Positions 42,280-51,928 of a DNA stretch of 64,000 nucleotides are shown here, one piece after another. Every line of letters begins with the position of its first letter. The stretch's first letter is position 1. The translations under genes were made by a program, and so were the position numbers. The stretch spans positions 1-64,000 of the forward strand of contig JANYDH010000145.1 in the NCBI GenBank assembly GCA_025359865.1. Direction: 5' to 3'. The notes under the pieces were generated by a model. It was not told where the DNA came from. It saw nothing but the letters and a program-made list of their open reading frames with translations, and made no database searches. This DNA comes from Actinomycetes bacterium. GTDB taxonomy: Bacteria; Actinomycetota; Acidimicrobiia; Acidimicrobiales; Ilumatobacteraceae.

Positions 42280-42923
42280 GTGTCCCAGTGGACGATTGGA
42301 TCGAGCGGCAGTCGCTTGGCAGGCTTGAAGTCGGTTCCGATCGTGTATGCGATGGGGAACAGGCCGGCCTGTGTGACCGAGTCGAACGGAATGCCGAGTA
42401 TCTCGGCTGCCTTTTCTTCGCCGCCCATCATCAAGTGGATAGTCGTCCATGCGGTGCCCAAGCTGCGCTCGCGAGCGGCAAGCATGAAGCTCCACACGGC
42501 TGGGAGCAACGAACCCCATGCCGAAGCGGCTTGCATGGTCTGCGCACGATCGAGCTTGCCGGTGATGCACGGCACCATGATCACCGGTGCGCGGTGGAAG
42601 TTCTCGACCAGGTAGATCGCCGACTCGGTGATCTTCGCGCTCTGAGCGTGGCGCATGTCGCCCTCCTGGTACTGGTTACTCTGCGCCACTTTTGCGTATT
42701 CGGCGAAGTTGCCGCGGTAGATGTCGGCCAACGCCTGCTTCTTCGCCGGGTCGGTGACGAACACCCATTGCCATCCTTGGCTGTTCGATCCGGTCGGAGC
42801 TTGCAGGGCGATCTGGAGGCATTCCTCGACGACCTCGCGCTCGACCGGCCGATCGAAATCGAGCCGTTTGCGCACGGCGCGGGTGGTGGTCAGGACGTCA
42901 TCTGCGGAGAGGTTCAAATTCAC
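42273..42923 (-). CDS. nitroreductase-family flavoprotein
   Basis: 216 residues if GTG 42923 is used; an ATG at 42950 would lie against the divergent methyltransferase gene's ribosome-binding site, so the later start is preferred. TTTRAVRKRLDFDRPVEREV and ALQAPTGSNSQGWQWVFVTD form the FMN site; AWGSLLPAVWSFMLAARERS, LGTAWTTIHL and PIAYTIGTDFKPAKRLPLD follow. This is the branch common in mycobacteria (APTGSNSQxW). The substrate is unknown. It overlaps comB by 7 bases, so the two are co-expressed. Confidence 0.87.
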   Translation of the reverse strand: MNLNLSADDVLTTTRAVRKRLDFDRPVEREVVEECLQIALQAPTGSNSQGWQWVFVTDPAKKQALADIYRGNFAEYAKVAQSNQYQEGDMRHAQSAKITESAIYLVENFHRAPVIMVPCITGKLDRAQTMQAASAWGSLLPAVWSFMLAARERSLGTAWTTIHLMMGGEEKAAEILGIPFDSVTQAGLFPIAYTIGTDFKPAKRLPLDPIVHWDTW

Positions 42924-42951
42924 GTCCCCACTGTGCCAAGGAACTGTCACG

Positions 42952-43782
42952 ATGGGCGACGTGGACGACTACCGGAGCATCAATTTGGCGAATTGGAACA
43001 GCAGGGTTGCGCACCATGTCTCCGGGTACGCCCTCGAAGCGTTCCTCGCCGATCCTGCGCACATCTCCTCGGTCGTCCAATTCGATCAAACGCGGCTGGG
43101 CGATATCAGCGGACTCGATGTTGTCCACCTGCAATGCCACATCGGCTCTGACACGTTGTCGTTGCATCGTCTCGGAGCACGCAGCGTCACCGGCCTCGAC
43201 TTCTCGCAGCCTGCGCTCGACGCCGCCGGCGCGCTAGCGAGGGCGAACGGCGCCGATATCCGTTACGTCTGCAGCGATCTGTACGACGCTGTCGAGGCAC
43301 TCGGGGTCGAGCAGTTCGATCTCGTGTACACCGGTATCGGCGCACTGTGCTGGCTACCCAATGTGCGCCGCTGGGCTGAGGTGGTTGCCACGTTGCTGCG
43401 CCCGGGCGGTCGGCTATTCATCCGCGAAGGGCATCCCGTGCTGTGGAGCCTATGTGACCCTCGGCCGGATCAGCTCGTGGTGATCGAGTACCCGTACTTC
43501 GAAGTCGACGGCGGCACTGCGTTTGTCGAGCAGAAGACCTACGTCGAGCACGAGGGCGACTTGGCCGCGCCGGACATCGTCGGGTTCAACCATGGTCTCG
43601 GCGAAATACTCACCGCAGTCGCCGATGCCGGCCTGCGGCTGGTGTCGTTCGAAGAGCACCAGACGGTGCCGTGGAATGCGCTCGGCGACGCGATGATCGA
43701 CACCGGCGATGAAGAATTCGCGCTTCGGGTGATGCCAGAGCGCCTTGCCGCCAGCTACACGCTGCGAGCCGAGAAGCTGTGA
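42952..43782 (+). CDS. class I SAM-dependent methyltransferase
   Basis: 276 residues; ATG 42952 follows AAGGA by nine bases. SAM-binding motif I is modified: DVVHLQCHIGSDTLSLHRLG (usually E/DxGxGxG) followed by SVTGLDFSQPALDAAGALAR, DIRYVCSDLYDAVEAL and FDLVYTGIGALCWLP, LLRPGGRLFIREGHP. The LQCHxGxDTLSLA variant is a known sub-branch of methyltransferases in actinobacteria. The substrate is unknown. It is followed 18 bases later by a crotonase gene on the same strand. Confidence 0.88.
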   Translation: MGDVDDYRSINLANWNSRVAHHVSGYALEAFLADPAHISSVVQFDQTRLGDISGLDVVHLQCHIGSDTLSLHRLGARSVTGLDFSQPALDAAGALARANGADIRYVCSDLYDAVEALGVEQFDLVYTGIGALCWLPNVRRWAEVVATLLRPGGRLFIREGHPVLWSLCDPRPDQLVVIEYPYFEVDGGTAFVEQKTYVEHEGDLAAPDIVGFNHGLGEILTAVADAGLRLVSFEEHQTVPWNALGDAMIDTGDEEFALRVMPERLAASYTLRAEKL

Positions 43783-43800
43783 GCTGGCAGACTCAACTCC

Positions 43801-44610
43801 ATGAATGACCGTGTTTCGATTTCCATCAGCGACGGTGTCGCTGACGTCAAGATGATCCGCGCCGACAAGCGCAACGCGCTGGATGGAGCCATGTTCTCTG
43901 CACTCGCCGAGGCGGGCGAGCGGTTGAAGACCGAGCACGGTGTGCGCGCCGTGGTACTCAGCGGTGACGGGTCATCGTTTTGTGCGGGGCTCGACTTCAG
44001 CTCGTTCCAAACGATGGCCGGTGGCGGGGGTGCGGCGAACACAGAGGGGAATCCGGGTGCGATGAAAGACGGTCGCATCACCCATCTCGGCCAACAGGTT
44101 GCGTGGGTGTGGCAAGAAGTACCGGTACCGGTGATCGCCGCCGTGCACGGGCATGCGCTCGGCGGCGGGATTCAGATCGCGCTCGGTGCCGACATCCGCA
44201 TCGTCCATCCCGATACGCAGCTGAGCGCCCGCGAGGTGCACTGGGGACTTGTACCCGACATGACCGGCACGCTGATGCTGTCGCAGTTGGTGCGCGCCGA
44301 CATCGCCAAGGAGTTGGTGTTCACCGCTCGCGTATTCGACGGCCGCGAGGCGTACGCCATCGGTCTTGCCACCAAGCTCTCCGACACACCGTACGACGAT
44401 GCTCACGCTCTGGCTCGCGAGATCGCTGGGCGGAGCCCCGACGCCGTGCGCGGGGCAAAGGCACTGATCAACGGGTTGATGCACGACAAGGCCGCAGCGC
44501 AGTTCGCCGAGGAGCGGCGGGTGATCGGCTCGCTGATCGGACGTCCCAATCAGGTCGAAGCCGTGATGTCGAACTTCGACAAGCGCGCCGCGAACTTCGT
44601 CGACCAGTAG
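43801..44610 (+). CDS. enoyl-CoA hydratase/isomerase (crotonase) family protein
   Basis: 269 residues. ADVKMIRADKRNALDGAMFS, AVVLSGDGSSFCAGLDFSSF (first oxyanion-hole segment), VPVPVIAAVHGHALGGGIQI (second), ALGADIRIVHPDTQLSAREV and HWGLVPDMTGTLMLSQLVRA follow the crotonase pattern. The paired catalytic Glu of true hydratases is not evident: the second position falls in VHWGLVPDM where Glu is usual, so isomerase or another crotonase activity is possible. It probably works in fatty acid or related acyl-CoA degradation. Confidence 0.87.
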   Translation: MNDRVSISISDGVADVKMIRADKRNALDGAMFSALAEAGERLKTEHGVRAVVLSGDGSSFCAGLDFSSFQTMAGGGGAANTEGNPGAMKDGRITHLGQQVAWVWQEVPVPVIAAVHGHALGGGIQIALGADIRIVHPDTQLSAREVHWGLVPDMTGTLMLSQLVRADIAKELVFTARVFDGREAYAIGLATKLSDTPYDDAHALAREIAGRSPDAVRGAKALINGLMHDKAAAQFAEERRVIGSLIGRPNQVEAVMSNFDKRAANFVDQ

Positions 44611-44629
44611 GCGCCGAGGACCATCATCT

Positions 44630-44700
44630 ACCCGGCCCGGCCCGGCTCCGGCCCGGCTCAGCTCGGCCCGGTGTCGCTCGGCCCGGTGGTGGTCGGTGAG
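44630..44700. repeat. GGCCCGG-rich spacer before gltB
   Basis: CGGCCCGG recurs at irregular intervals (about 44634-44690) in a 220-base stretch without a gene. A start-less region up to 44831 precedes gltB, including about 130 bases after the repeats that could be an untranslated leader. I see no recognisable riboswitch. Confidence 0.55.
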
Positions 44701-44831
44701 AAAGGATGTGGCGGACGGCGCTAGATCCGCGTAACATGGTGTCACTCTTCGGGCCAGTGTCGTCCCGGGGCCACACCAAGCCGTTCCCGGTACATGTTCC
44801 ATGTCCGGCCGACATCGTGGAGCCAAATACG

Positions 44832-47800
44832 ATGCACACCTCGTTCACCGCGGATCTTCCCGCGCCTTCCGGCCTGTACGACCCACGTTTCGAGCATGAT
44901 GGTTGTGGCGTCTCGTTCGTTGCCAACATCAAAGGCGTCGCTAGCCGCTCGATCATCAGCCTGGGCATCGGCGCGTTGTGCAACATGGAGCACCGTGGCG
45001 CCACCGGCGCGGAGGCCGAGACTGGCGACGGCGCAGGCATTCTGATCCAGATTCCCGACCGATTCATGCGTGCCGTTGTCGGCACCCCATTGCCAGGTCT
45101 CGGTGCATACGCCGTTGGCCTTGCGTTCCTACCGGCAGACGCGTCGGCTGCCGAGAAGGCACAGTCGTCGATCGAAGCAATCATCGCCGATGAAGGTCTG
45201 ACTGTGCTCGGATGGCGCGACGTGCCGGTCGACCCCACCGGGCTCGGCAAGAGTGCGCTCGCCGTGATGCCGAGCTTCAAGCACTTGTTGATCGCCGACC
45301 CAGCGGGCTCGGCCGGGATTGCGCTCGATCGCAAGGTGTTCATCGCCCGAAAGCGAATCGAACACGACCTGCCGAGTGAGCAGCGGACCTATTTCCCGTC
45401 TCTCAGCAGCCGCACGCTGATCTACAAGGGAATGCTCACGACGCCGCAATTGGCAGCGTTCTTCACCGACCTCAGCGATGAGCGTATGGAAAGTGCGCTC
45501 GCCCTGGTGCACAGTCGCTTCAGCACGAACACGTTCCCGAGTTGGCCGTTGGCGCACCCGTATCGCTACATCGCGCACAACGGCGAGATCAACACCGTGC
45601 AGGGCAATCGCAACTGGATGCGCACCCGTGAGGCAATGCTGCACAGTGATCTCGTCCCAGGGCTCGATCGTGCGTTTCCAATCTGCACCAGTGGGGGCAG
45701 TGACTCGGCCAGCTTCGACGAGGTGCTCGAGTTGCTCCACCTCGGTGGGCGCAGCCTGCCCCATGCAATGCTGATGATGATCCCCGAGGCGTGGGAGAAC
45801 CACGACACGATGGATGCCGATAAGCGTGCCTTCTACCGCTTCCACGCGTCGATGATGGAGCCATGGGATGGCCCGGCAAGCGTGGCGTTCACCGATGGCA
45901 CGTTGATCGGTGCCGTACTCGACCGAAATGGGCTGCGCCCAAGTCGTTACTGGGTGACCGAGGACGACCTTGTGGTGATGGCCAGCGAGTCAGGCGTGAT
46001 CGACATCGATCCCGCCACGGTGATTCGCAAAGGTCGCCTGCAGCCCGGTCGGATGTTTCTCATCGATACAGCGCTCGGCCGAATCGTCGAAGATGACGAG
46101 ATCAAGCGCGAGTTGGCGGCGGCGCAACCGTATGCGAAATGGTTGGACGAAGGCGTCGTCGAACTGGGGGAGTTGCCAGGTCGCGAGCATGTGGTTTTCA
46201 GCCACTCCAGCGTCATGCGCCGTCAGCAGATGTTCGGGTACACCGACGAAGAGTTGAAGTTGATCGTTGCCCCGATGGCAAAAGGTGGCACCGAACCGAT
46301 TGGTTCGATGGGTACTGACACGCCGATCGCCGTGCTGAGCGATCGTTCGAGAATGCTGTTCGACTATTTCCAGCAATTGTTTGCACAGGTCACCAACCCG
46401 CCGCTCGACGCCCTTCGCGAAGAGGTCGTCACGGCTGTCAGCTCATCGGTCGGACCCGAATGGAACATGCTTCAGCCGGGGCCGCAGAGTTGTCGTCAGT
46501 TGTCGTTGACGTTTCCGATCATCGACAACGACGAACTGGCCAAGATCATTCACATCAACGACGCCGAACCGGGCGAGGAGGGCGCGTTCGCCGAGTTGGC
46601 GGCGGTCGAGGTGAGTGGCCTGTATCGCGTCGCCGGCGGTGGATTGGCGATGAAGCGCGCGCTCGACGCAATCAGAGCTCAGGTGAGCAAGGCCATCGAT
46701 GCCGGTGCGCGCATCGTGGTTCTGTCGGATCGCAACAGCGACGAGGTGTACGCGCCGATTCCATCGCTACTACTCACGTCGGCCGTCCACCATCATCTGA
46801 TTCGTGAAAAGAAGCGCACCATGGTCGGTCTGATCGTGGAGTGTGGCGATGCCCGCGAGGTGCATCACATGGCGTTGTTGATCGGCTACGGCGCGGGGGC
46901 GATCAACCCGTATCTAGCCTTCGAAAGCATCGAGGACATGGTGGCGCACGACCTCAACGGTCTAGGCGGCGCCGACCCACACCTCGCAGTCAAGAAGTAC
47001 ATCAAGGCCGCCGGCAAGGGTGTGCTGAAGGTGATGAGCAAGATGGGCGTGTCGACTGTCGCGAGCTATACCGGTGCCCAGATCTTCGAGGCGATCGGTC
47101 TCGGCAACGAGCTCGTCGACGAGTACTTCACCGGCACCGTGAGCCGACTTGGCGGCATCGGGCTCGACGAGATCGCTGCCGAAGTTGCACAGCGGCATGC
47201 CATTGCCAACCCGACCCGGCCAAGCGAGCGCGCGCATCGCAAGCTCGAAGCCGGAGGCGAGTATCAGTGGCGCCGCGAAGGCGAGGTGCATCTCTTCAAT
47301 CCCGAGACGGTGTTCAAGTTGCAACACGCCACACGGGCCAAGCGATACGACGTGTTCAAGGAGTACACCCGCCTTGTCGACGACCAGTCGAAGCAGCTTG
47401 CAACGCTGCGGGGGCTGTTCGAGTTCAATGAGACCCTGCGCACTCCGGTCGACATCGGCGAGGTCGAGCCGGTGAGCGAGGTGGTCAAACGGTTCTCCAC
47501 CGGTGCGATGTCGTACGGGTCGATCAGCGCGGAGGCGCACGAGACGCTCGCGATCGCAATGAACTCGATCGGTGCCAAGAGCAACACCGGTGAGGGCGGC
47601 GAAGACAGCGACCGTCTGCACGATCCACAGCGGCGAAGCGCAATTAAGCAGGTTGCATCCGGCCGGTTTGGGGTCACCAGCGAGTACCTCGTCAGCGCCG
47701 ACGATCTGCAGATCAAGATGGCGCAAGGCGCGAAACCGGGTGAGGGCGGCCAGCTGCCGGCACACAAGGTGTATCCGTGGGTGGCCAAGACCCGCCACTC

Positions 47801-49406
47801 GACCCCTGGAGTCGGTCTGATCAGCCCGCCACCGCATCACGACATCTATTCGATCGAGGATCTCAAGCAGCTGATCCACGACTTGAAGAACGCGAATCCG
47901 TCGGCGCGGGTGCACGTGAAGCTGGTCGCCGAGGTCGGAGTCGGTACCGTGGCGGCCGGTGTGAGCAAGGCCAAGGCCGACGTCGTGCTGATCAGCGGTC
48001 ACGATGGCGGCACCGGAGCGTCACCGCTCACCTCGCTGAAACATGCCGGTGGACCGTGGGAGTTGGGGCTCGCCGAAACCCAGCAGACGTTGCTGTTGAA
48101 CGGGCTGCGCGACCGCATCGTTGTGCAAGCAGACGGGCAGATGAAGACCGGTCGCGACGTCGTGGTGGCCGCACTTCTCGGTGCCGAGGAATTCGGGTTC
48201 GCCACGGCCCCACTCGTCGTGAGTGGCTGCGTGATGATGCGTGTCTGCCACCTCGACACCTGCCCGGTGGGGGTGGCAACACAGAATCCTGAATTGCGCG
48301 CAAAGTTCAGCGGCAAGCCCGAATTCGTCGTCAACTTCATGGAGTACATCGCAGAAGAGGTCCGCGAGTGGATGGCCCGGCTCGGGTTTCGCACTATCGC
48401 CGAAATGATCGGCCACGTCGAGGTGATTGAGACAAAGCCGGCGATCACCCATTGGAAGGCGAAGGGCCTCGATCTCAGCCCGATCCTTGCAGTTCCGCAG
48501 AACCCCTACGGCCAGAGCTTGCACCACAGCGTGCAGCAAGACCATGGCCTCGACGTGGCGCTCGACCAGCAACTGATAGCACTCGCCGCACCAGCGATCT
48601 TGCATGGCGAGCGCGTGCACATCGAACTGCCGATCCGCAACGTCAACCGCACGGTAGGCACCATGCTGGGCCATGCCGTTACCAAGGCCCATGGTGGCAG
48701 CGGGTTGCCGGATGGCTCGATCGACGTATCGCTGCGCGGGTCCGCCGGCCAGAGCCTCGGTGCGTTCCTGCCCGCGGGTATCACGCTGCGGCTGGAGGGC
48801 GACGCTAATGACTACGTGGGTAAGGGGTTGTCGGGCGGGCGGATCATCGTTCGCCCGGACCGCGCGGCCACGTTCTCGGCCGCCGACAACGTGATCGCCG
48901 GCAACGTCATCGGCTACGGGGCCACGGGTGGCGAGATCTATATCAGTGGACTGGTCGGCGAGCGGTTCTTCGTGCGCAACTCCGGCGCTACCGCGGTTGT
49001 CGAGGGGGTGGGCGATCATGGGTGCGAATACATGACCGGCGGCCGCGTCGTGATCCTCGGCTCTACAGGCCGCAACTTCGGCGCCGGCATGAGCGGTGGC
49101 ATCGCCTACGCGTACGACCCGGATGACGTCTTTGCCACGAAGTTGAACCACGACATGGTCGACCTGCAGGGCCTGGACGACGCCGACCGCGCCTTCGTGG
49201 TGCAGGCATGCGCCGACCATGCGCGCTACACCGGATCAATGGTGGCGAAGCGGATCTGTGATCAGTGGGAGGTCGAAGCAGCGAGGTTCAAACGGGTCAT
49301 GCCGCGTGACTACGCACGTGTCTTGAACGTGATGGCCGAGGCCTCGGCCGATGGTCTTGACGATGAGGCGACCATGCACAAAGTGATGGAGGCTTCGCGA
49401 GGATGA
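44832..49406 (+). CDS. gltB: glutamate synthase (NADPH) large subunit
   Basis: 1524 residues from ATG 44832. The glutaminase nucleophile is Cys25 in [13 protein letters not shown], after a short propeptide as in other GltB proteins. Then come the amidotransferase domain ([34 protein letters not shown]), the central domain, the FMN-binding synthase domain ([39 protein letters not shown]), the iron-sulfur Cys residues in [18 protein letters not shown], and the C-terminal beta-helix domain ([20 protein letters not shown]). It transfers glutamine amide nitrogen to 2-oxoglutarate. It works with GltD, encoded 24 bases downstream. Confidence 0.97.
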   Translation: MHTSFTADLPAPSGLYDPRFEHDGCGVSFVANIKGVASRSIISLGIGALCNMEHRGATGAEAETGDGAGILIQIPDRFMRAVVGTPLPGLGAYAVGLAFLPADASAAEKAQSSIEAIIADEGLTVLGWRDVPVDPTGLGKSALAVMPSFKHLLIADPAGSAGIALDRKVFIARKRIEHDLPSEQRTYFPSLSSRTLIYKGMLTTPQLAAFFTDLSDERMESALALVHSRFSTNTFPSWPLAHPYRYIAHNGEINTVQGNRNWMRTREAMLHSDLVPGLDRAFPICTSGGSDSASFDEVLELLHLGGRSLPHAMLMMIPEAWENHDTMDADKRAFYRFHASMMEPWDGPASVAFTDGTLIGAVLDRNGLRPSRYWVTEDDLVVMASESGVIDIDPATVIRKGRLQPGRMFLIDTALGRIVEDDEIKRELAAAQPYAKWLDEGVVELGELPGREHVVFSHSSVMRRQQMFGYTDEELKLIVAPMAKGGTEPIGSMGTDTPIAVLSDRSRMLFDYFQQLFAQVTNPPLDALREEVVTAVSSSVGPEWNMLQPGPQSCRQLSLTFPIIDNDELAKIIHINDAEPGEEGAFAELAAVEVSGLYRVAGGGLAMKRALDAIRAQVSKAIDAGARIVVLSDRNSDEVYAPIPSLLLTSAVHHHLIREKKRTMVGLIVECGDAREVHHMALLIGYGAGAINPYLAFESIEDMVAHDLNGLGGADPHLAVKKYIKAAGKGVLKVMSKMGVSTVASYTGAQIFEAIGLGNELVDEYFTGTVSRLGGIGLDEIAAEVAQRHAIANPTRPSERAHRKLEAGGEYQWRREGEVHLFNPETVFKLQHATRAKRYDVFKEYTRLVDDQSKQLATLRGLFEFNETLRTPVDIGEVEPVSEVVKRFSTGAMSYGSISAEAHETLAIAMNSIGAKSNTGEGGEDSDRLHDPQRRSAIKQVASGRFGVTSEYLVSADDLQIKMAQGAKPGEGGQLPAHKVYPWVAKTRHSTPGVGLISPPPHHDIYSIEDLKQLIHDLKNANPSARVHVKLVAEVGVGTVAAGVSKAKADVVLISGHDGGTGASPLTSLKHAGGPWELGLAETQQTLLLNGLRDRIVVQADGQMKTGRDVVVAALLGAEEFGFATAPLVVSGCVMMRVCHLDTCPVGVATQNPELRAKFSGKPEFVVNFMEYIAEEVREWMARLGFRTIAEMIGHVEVIETKPAITHWKAKGLDLSPILAVPQNPYGQSLHHSVQQDHGLDVALDQQLIALAAPAILHGERVHIELPIRNVNRTVGTMLGHAVTKAHGGSGLPDGSIDVSLRGSAGQSLGAFLPAGITLRLEGDANDYVGKGLSGGRIIVRPDRAATFSAADNVIAGNVIGYGATGGEIYISGLVGERFFVRNSGATAVVEGVGDHGCEYMTGGRVVILGSTGRNFGAGMSGGIAYAYDPDDVFATKLNHDMVDLQGLDDADRAFVVQACADHARYTGSMVAKRICDQWEVEAARFKRVMPRDYARVLNVMAEASADGLDDEATMHKVMEASRG

Positions 49407-49430
49407 ACGACAGATTGAGGAGACCAGCCG

Positions 49431-50882
49431 ATGGGTGAGCCGACCGGATTCATGAAGTGGGCCCGAGAGACACCGGTACGGCGCTCTGTGCCTGTACGTC
49501 TGACGGACTGGAAGGAGGTCTACCTCGACTTCCCTGCCGCCAAGGCGCGGACACAGGCGGGTCGATGCATGGACTGCGGCATCCCGTTCTGCAACAACGG
49601 GTGCCCGCTCGGCAACCTGATCCCGGATTGGAACGATCTCGTCTACCGCGATCATTGGCGCGATGCCATCGACCGCCTTCACGCCACCAACAACTTCCCC
49701 GAGTTCACCGGGCGGCTGTGCCCGGCGCCATGTGAATCCGCATGCGTTCTTGGAATCAACAGCGACGCGGTCACGATCAAGCAGATCGAGGTCGAGATCA
49801 TCGACCGCGCCTGGGATGAAGGCTGGGTCACCCCGCAGCTCCCGAGTGTGCGCACCGGAAAGCGGATCGTGGTCATCGGCTCCGGTCCGGCCGGCCTTGC
49901 CGCTGCACAACAACTCACGCGAGCTGGACACGAGGTGATCGTGCTGGAGCGAGCCGATCGCATTGGCGGTCTGTTGCGTTATGGCATCCCCGAGTTCAAG
50001 ATGGAAAAGCGTCATTTGGATCAGCGGTTGGAACAGATGGAAGCCGAAGGAACCGAGTTTCGGACCAACGCAACCGTCGGCGAGAACGTCGATATCGACG
50101 TACTGCTTGCCTCGTACGATGCAATCGTGCTCGCCGCCGGAGCTACAGCGTCACGCGACCTGCCCGTGCCGGGTCGCGAGTTGGCGGGCATCCACCAGGC
50201 TATGGAGTACTTGCCATTCGCGAATCGGGTACAGCAAGGCGACCTGACTACCTCGCCGATCGACGTGGCCGGCAAGCATGTAGTGATCATCGGCGGAGGC
50301 GACACCGGTGCTGATTGCCTTGGCACCGCCCACCGGCAGGGTGCGGCAAGCGTGACGCAGCTCGAGATCATGCCGCGCCCGCCAGAGGTACGCGCCGGGA
50401 ACAATCCGTGGCCACAGTGGAGTCTGATCCTGCGCACATCGTCCGCGCATGAAGAAGGCGGTGGACGCGTGTTCAGCGTCAATACCGAGCGATTCGTCGA
50501 CGACGGTAACGGACGCGTGAAGGCACTGCTGCTACACGAGGTTGAACTGGTCGAGGGACGATTTGAGAAGGTCCCCGGAACCGAGCACGAGCTGCCTGCT
50601 GATTTCGTGTTCCTGGCCCTCGGGTTCGTCGGACCGGAGCGCGGCTCGTGGCTGGAGCAACTCGGGATCGATCATGATCCTCGAGGCAATGTCGGACGAG
50701 GTGACAACTTCATGTCGTGCGTCCCGGGTGTCTTCGTGGCCGGCGACATGGGTCGTGGGCAAAGCCTGATCGTGTGGGCGATCGCCGAAGGGCGCGCCTG
50801 CGCGGCCGGTGTCGACCAGTGGTTGATGGGGTCGACACAGCTACCGGCACCCGTCGCGCCGACAACGCGCCAACTTCAGTGA
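49431..50882 (+). CDS. gltD: glutamate synthase small subunit
   Basis: 483 residues. The N-terminal iron-sulfur domain has CMDCGIPFCNNGCPLGNLIP and RLCPAPCESACVLGIN. The FAD-binding GSGPAGLAAAQQLTRAGHEV, RIGGLLRYGIPEFKMEKR and the NADPH site IIGGGDTGADCLGTAHRQGA follow, with the closing GDMGRGQSLIVWAIAEGRAC. It feeds electrons from NADPH to GltB. The gene begins after GAGGAG with 24 bases after gltB, so the two are one operon. Length and motifs are complete. Confidence 0.97.
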   Translation: MGEPTGFMKWARETPVRRSVPVRLTDWKEVYLDFPAAKARTQAGRCMDCGIPFCNNGCPLGNLIPDWNDLVYRDHWRDAIDRLHATNNFPEFTGRLCPAPCESACVLGINSDAVTIKQIEVEIIDRAWDEGWVTPQLPSVRTGKRIVVIGSGPAGLAAAQQLTRAGHEVIVLERADRIGGLLRYGIPEFKMEKRHLDQRLEQMEAEGTEFRTNATVGENVDIDVLLASYDAIVLAAGATASRDLPVPGRELAGIHQAMEYLPFANRVQQGDLTTSPIDVAGKHVVIIGGGDTGADCLGTAHRQGAASVTQLEIMPRPPEVRAGNNPWPQWSLILRTSSAHEEGGGRVFSVNTERFVDDGNGRVKALLLHEVELVEGRFEKVPGTEHELPADFVFLALGFVGPERGSWLEQLGIDHDPRGNVGRGDNFMSCVPGVFVAGDMGRGQSLIVWAIAEGRACAAGVDQWLMGSTQLPAPVAPTTRQLQ

Positions 50883-50906
50883 CGATGACGCCTACGATGA
50901 GACCCG

Positions 50907-51557
50907 ATGAGAACAATCTTCTTCGGCTTGGGTGGCGTCGCACTGGCAACAACGCTTGGTCTTGCCTCATGCGGCAGCGGTAGTACTACCGCTCCACCGG
51001 CACCGGTCGTCACCATCGGGGCTACCAACTTCGTCACCTTGGCACCGACACCCAGCACTAACGCCGCCCCAACATCCGACGCTGCAGCGCTGCAACCCGA
51101 ACAGTCGTACACGATCGTGGCAGGTGACTATCCGGGCGCCGTGGCCAAGATGTTCAACGTCAGTTTCAACGACCTGATGACGATCAACAACTGGACCCTC
51201 GAAGGGCAGCTCGTTCCCGAGTTCCAAGTCGGTGCCGTCATCAAGATTCCCGCTGGCGGCACCCTGCCCGGTGTCTCGCTCACTCCAGCGGCGTCCGCTG
51301 CAGATCTACCCGTCACGGCAACGACCCCATCTGCTGCGGCCCCCGTGGTGACCTCGCCGCCCAAGGCACCCGCAACCACTGTCAGCACCTGCCGGATTGC
51401 TGAATACACGATCGTGGCGGGTGACTACCCGGGTGCGGTTGCGAAAAAGTTCGACACCACCGTTGGTGCGCTCAACATCGCCAACCAGAACACCAACGGA
51501 TACGCAAGTTTCTATGCGGGCTTGATCATCAAGATCCCGGCAAAGGCCACCTGCTGA
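50907..51557 (+). CDS. lipoprotein with two LysM-like repeats
   Basis: 216 residues. The lipobox LGLASC marks lipid attachment. Two LysM-like domains, about 70-110 (YTIVAGDYPGAVAKMFNVSF) and 165-210 (YTIVAGDYPGAVAKKFDTTV), share an identical 14-residue opening, so they arose by duplication. A Thr/Ala/Pro spacer joins them. LysM binds N-acetylglucosamine polymers such as peptidoglycan, so this would bridge membrane and wall. It starts 24 bases after gltD and could be read from that operon, though its function is unrelated. Confidence 0.85.
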   Translation: MRTIFFGLGGVALATTLGLASCGSGSTTAPPAPVVTIGATNFVTLAPTPSTNAAPTSDAAALQPEQSYTIVAGDYPGAVAKMFNVSFNDLMTINNWTLEGQLVPEFQVGAVIKIPAGGTLPGVSLTPAASAADLPVTATTPSAAAPVVTSPPKAPATTVSTCRIAEYTIVAGDYPGAVAKKFDTTVGALNIANQNTNGYASFYAGLIIKIPAKATC

Positions 51558-51574
51558 CCGCGCGGGCGGACAGC

Positions 51575-51928
51575 TCAAAACACTCGTGCGTACCAGAGTC
51601 GCGTGATCAACGACATTGCCTGGCGGCGAAGTTCGTCGTCGACCTCGGCAACACCGAGTGCGGCTTCCAGATGCCCGAGCACGGCCGTAACCTGCTCGTC
51701 ACTGATCTCGAGGTGGCGGTGAGCCTGTCGTAGATCGGTGGCCGGCTCGCTGTGCGGCGAGCCGAATGCGGTTGCAAGCCATGCGCATTGGCCCGCCTTC
51801 TGCGCAGTGAGCCGGGCGGGGTCGAAGTGATGCGACACCCGTGGGTCACAGGTAAGGCGATCGTAGAGTTCATCGACCACGATCGTGATCGAGGCCGCGC
51901 CGCCGATGCGCTCATACAGCGTTCTCAC
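51575..51928 (-). CDS. truncated haemoglobin (group I-like)
   Basis: 117 residues, normal for two-over-two globins. LYERIGGAASITIVVDELYD is the classic start, FDPARLTAQKAGQCAWLATA and FGSP follow, and the proximal His is in LRQAHRHLEISDEQVTAVLG. Such globins bind O2 or NO and often detoxify NO with a reductase. ATG 51928 overlaps the stop of the giant LuxR-type regulator by four bases (ATGA), so the globin is translationally coupled to it, suggesting regulation by, or a signal for, that regulator. Confidence 0.88.
   Translation of the reverse strand: MRTLYERIGGAASITIVVDELYDRLTCDPRVSHHFDPARLTAQKAGQCAWLATAFGSPHSEPATDLRQAHRHLEISDEQVTAVLGHLEAALGVAEVDDELRRQAMSLITRLWYARVF

Noticed and set aside
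46962-48002. 346-codon minus-strand frame inside gltB
   Set aside because: Same reason: a compositional shadow of gltB.
48021-49220. 399-codon minus-strand frame inside gltB
   Set aside because: Antisense of a long conserved gene in high-GC DNA; no start signal or motif.
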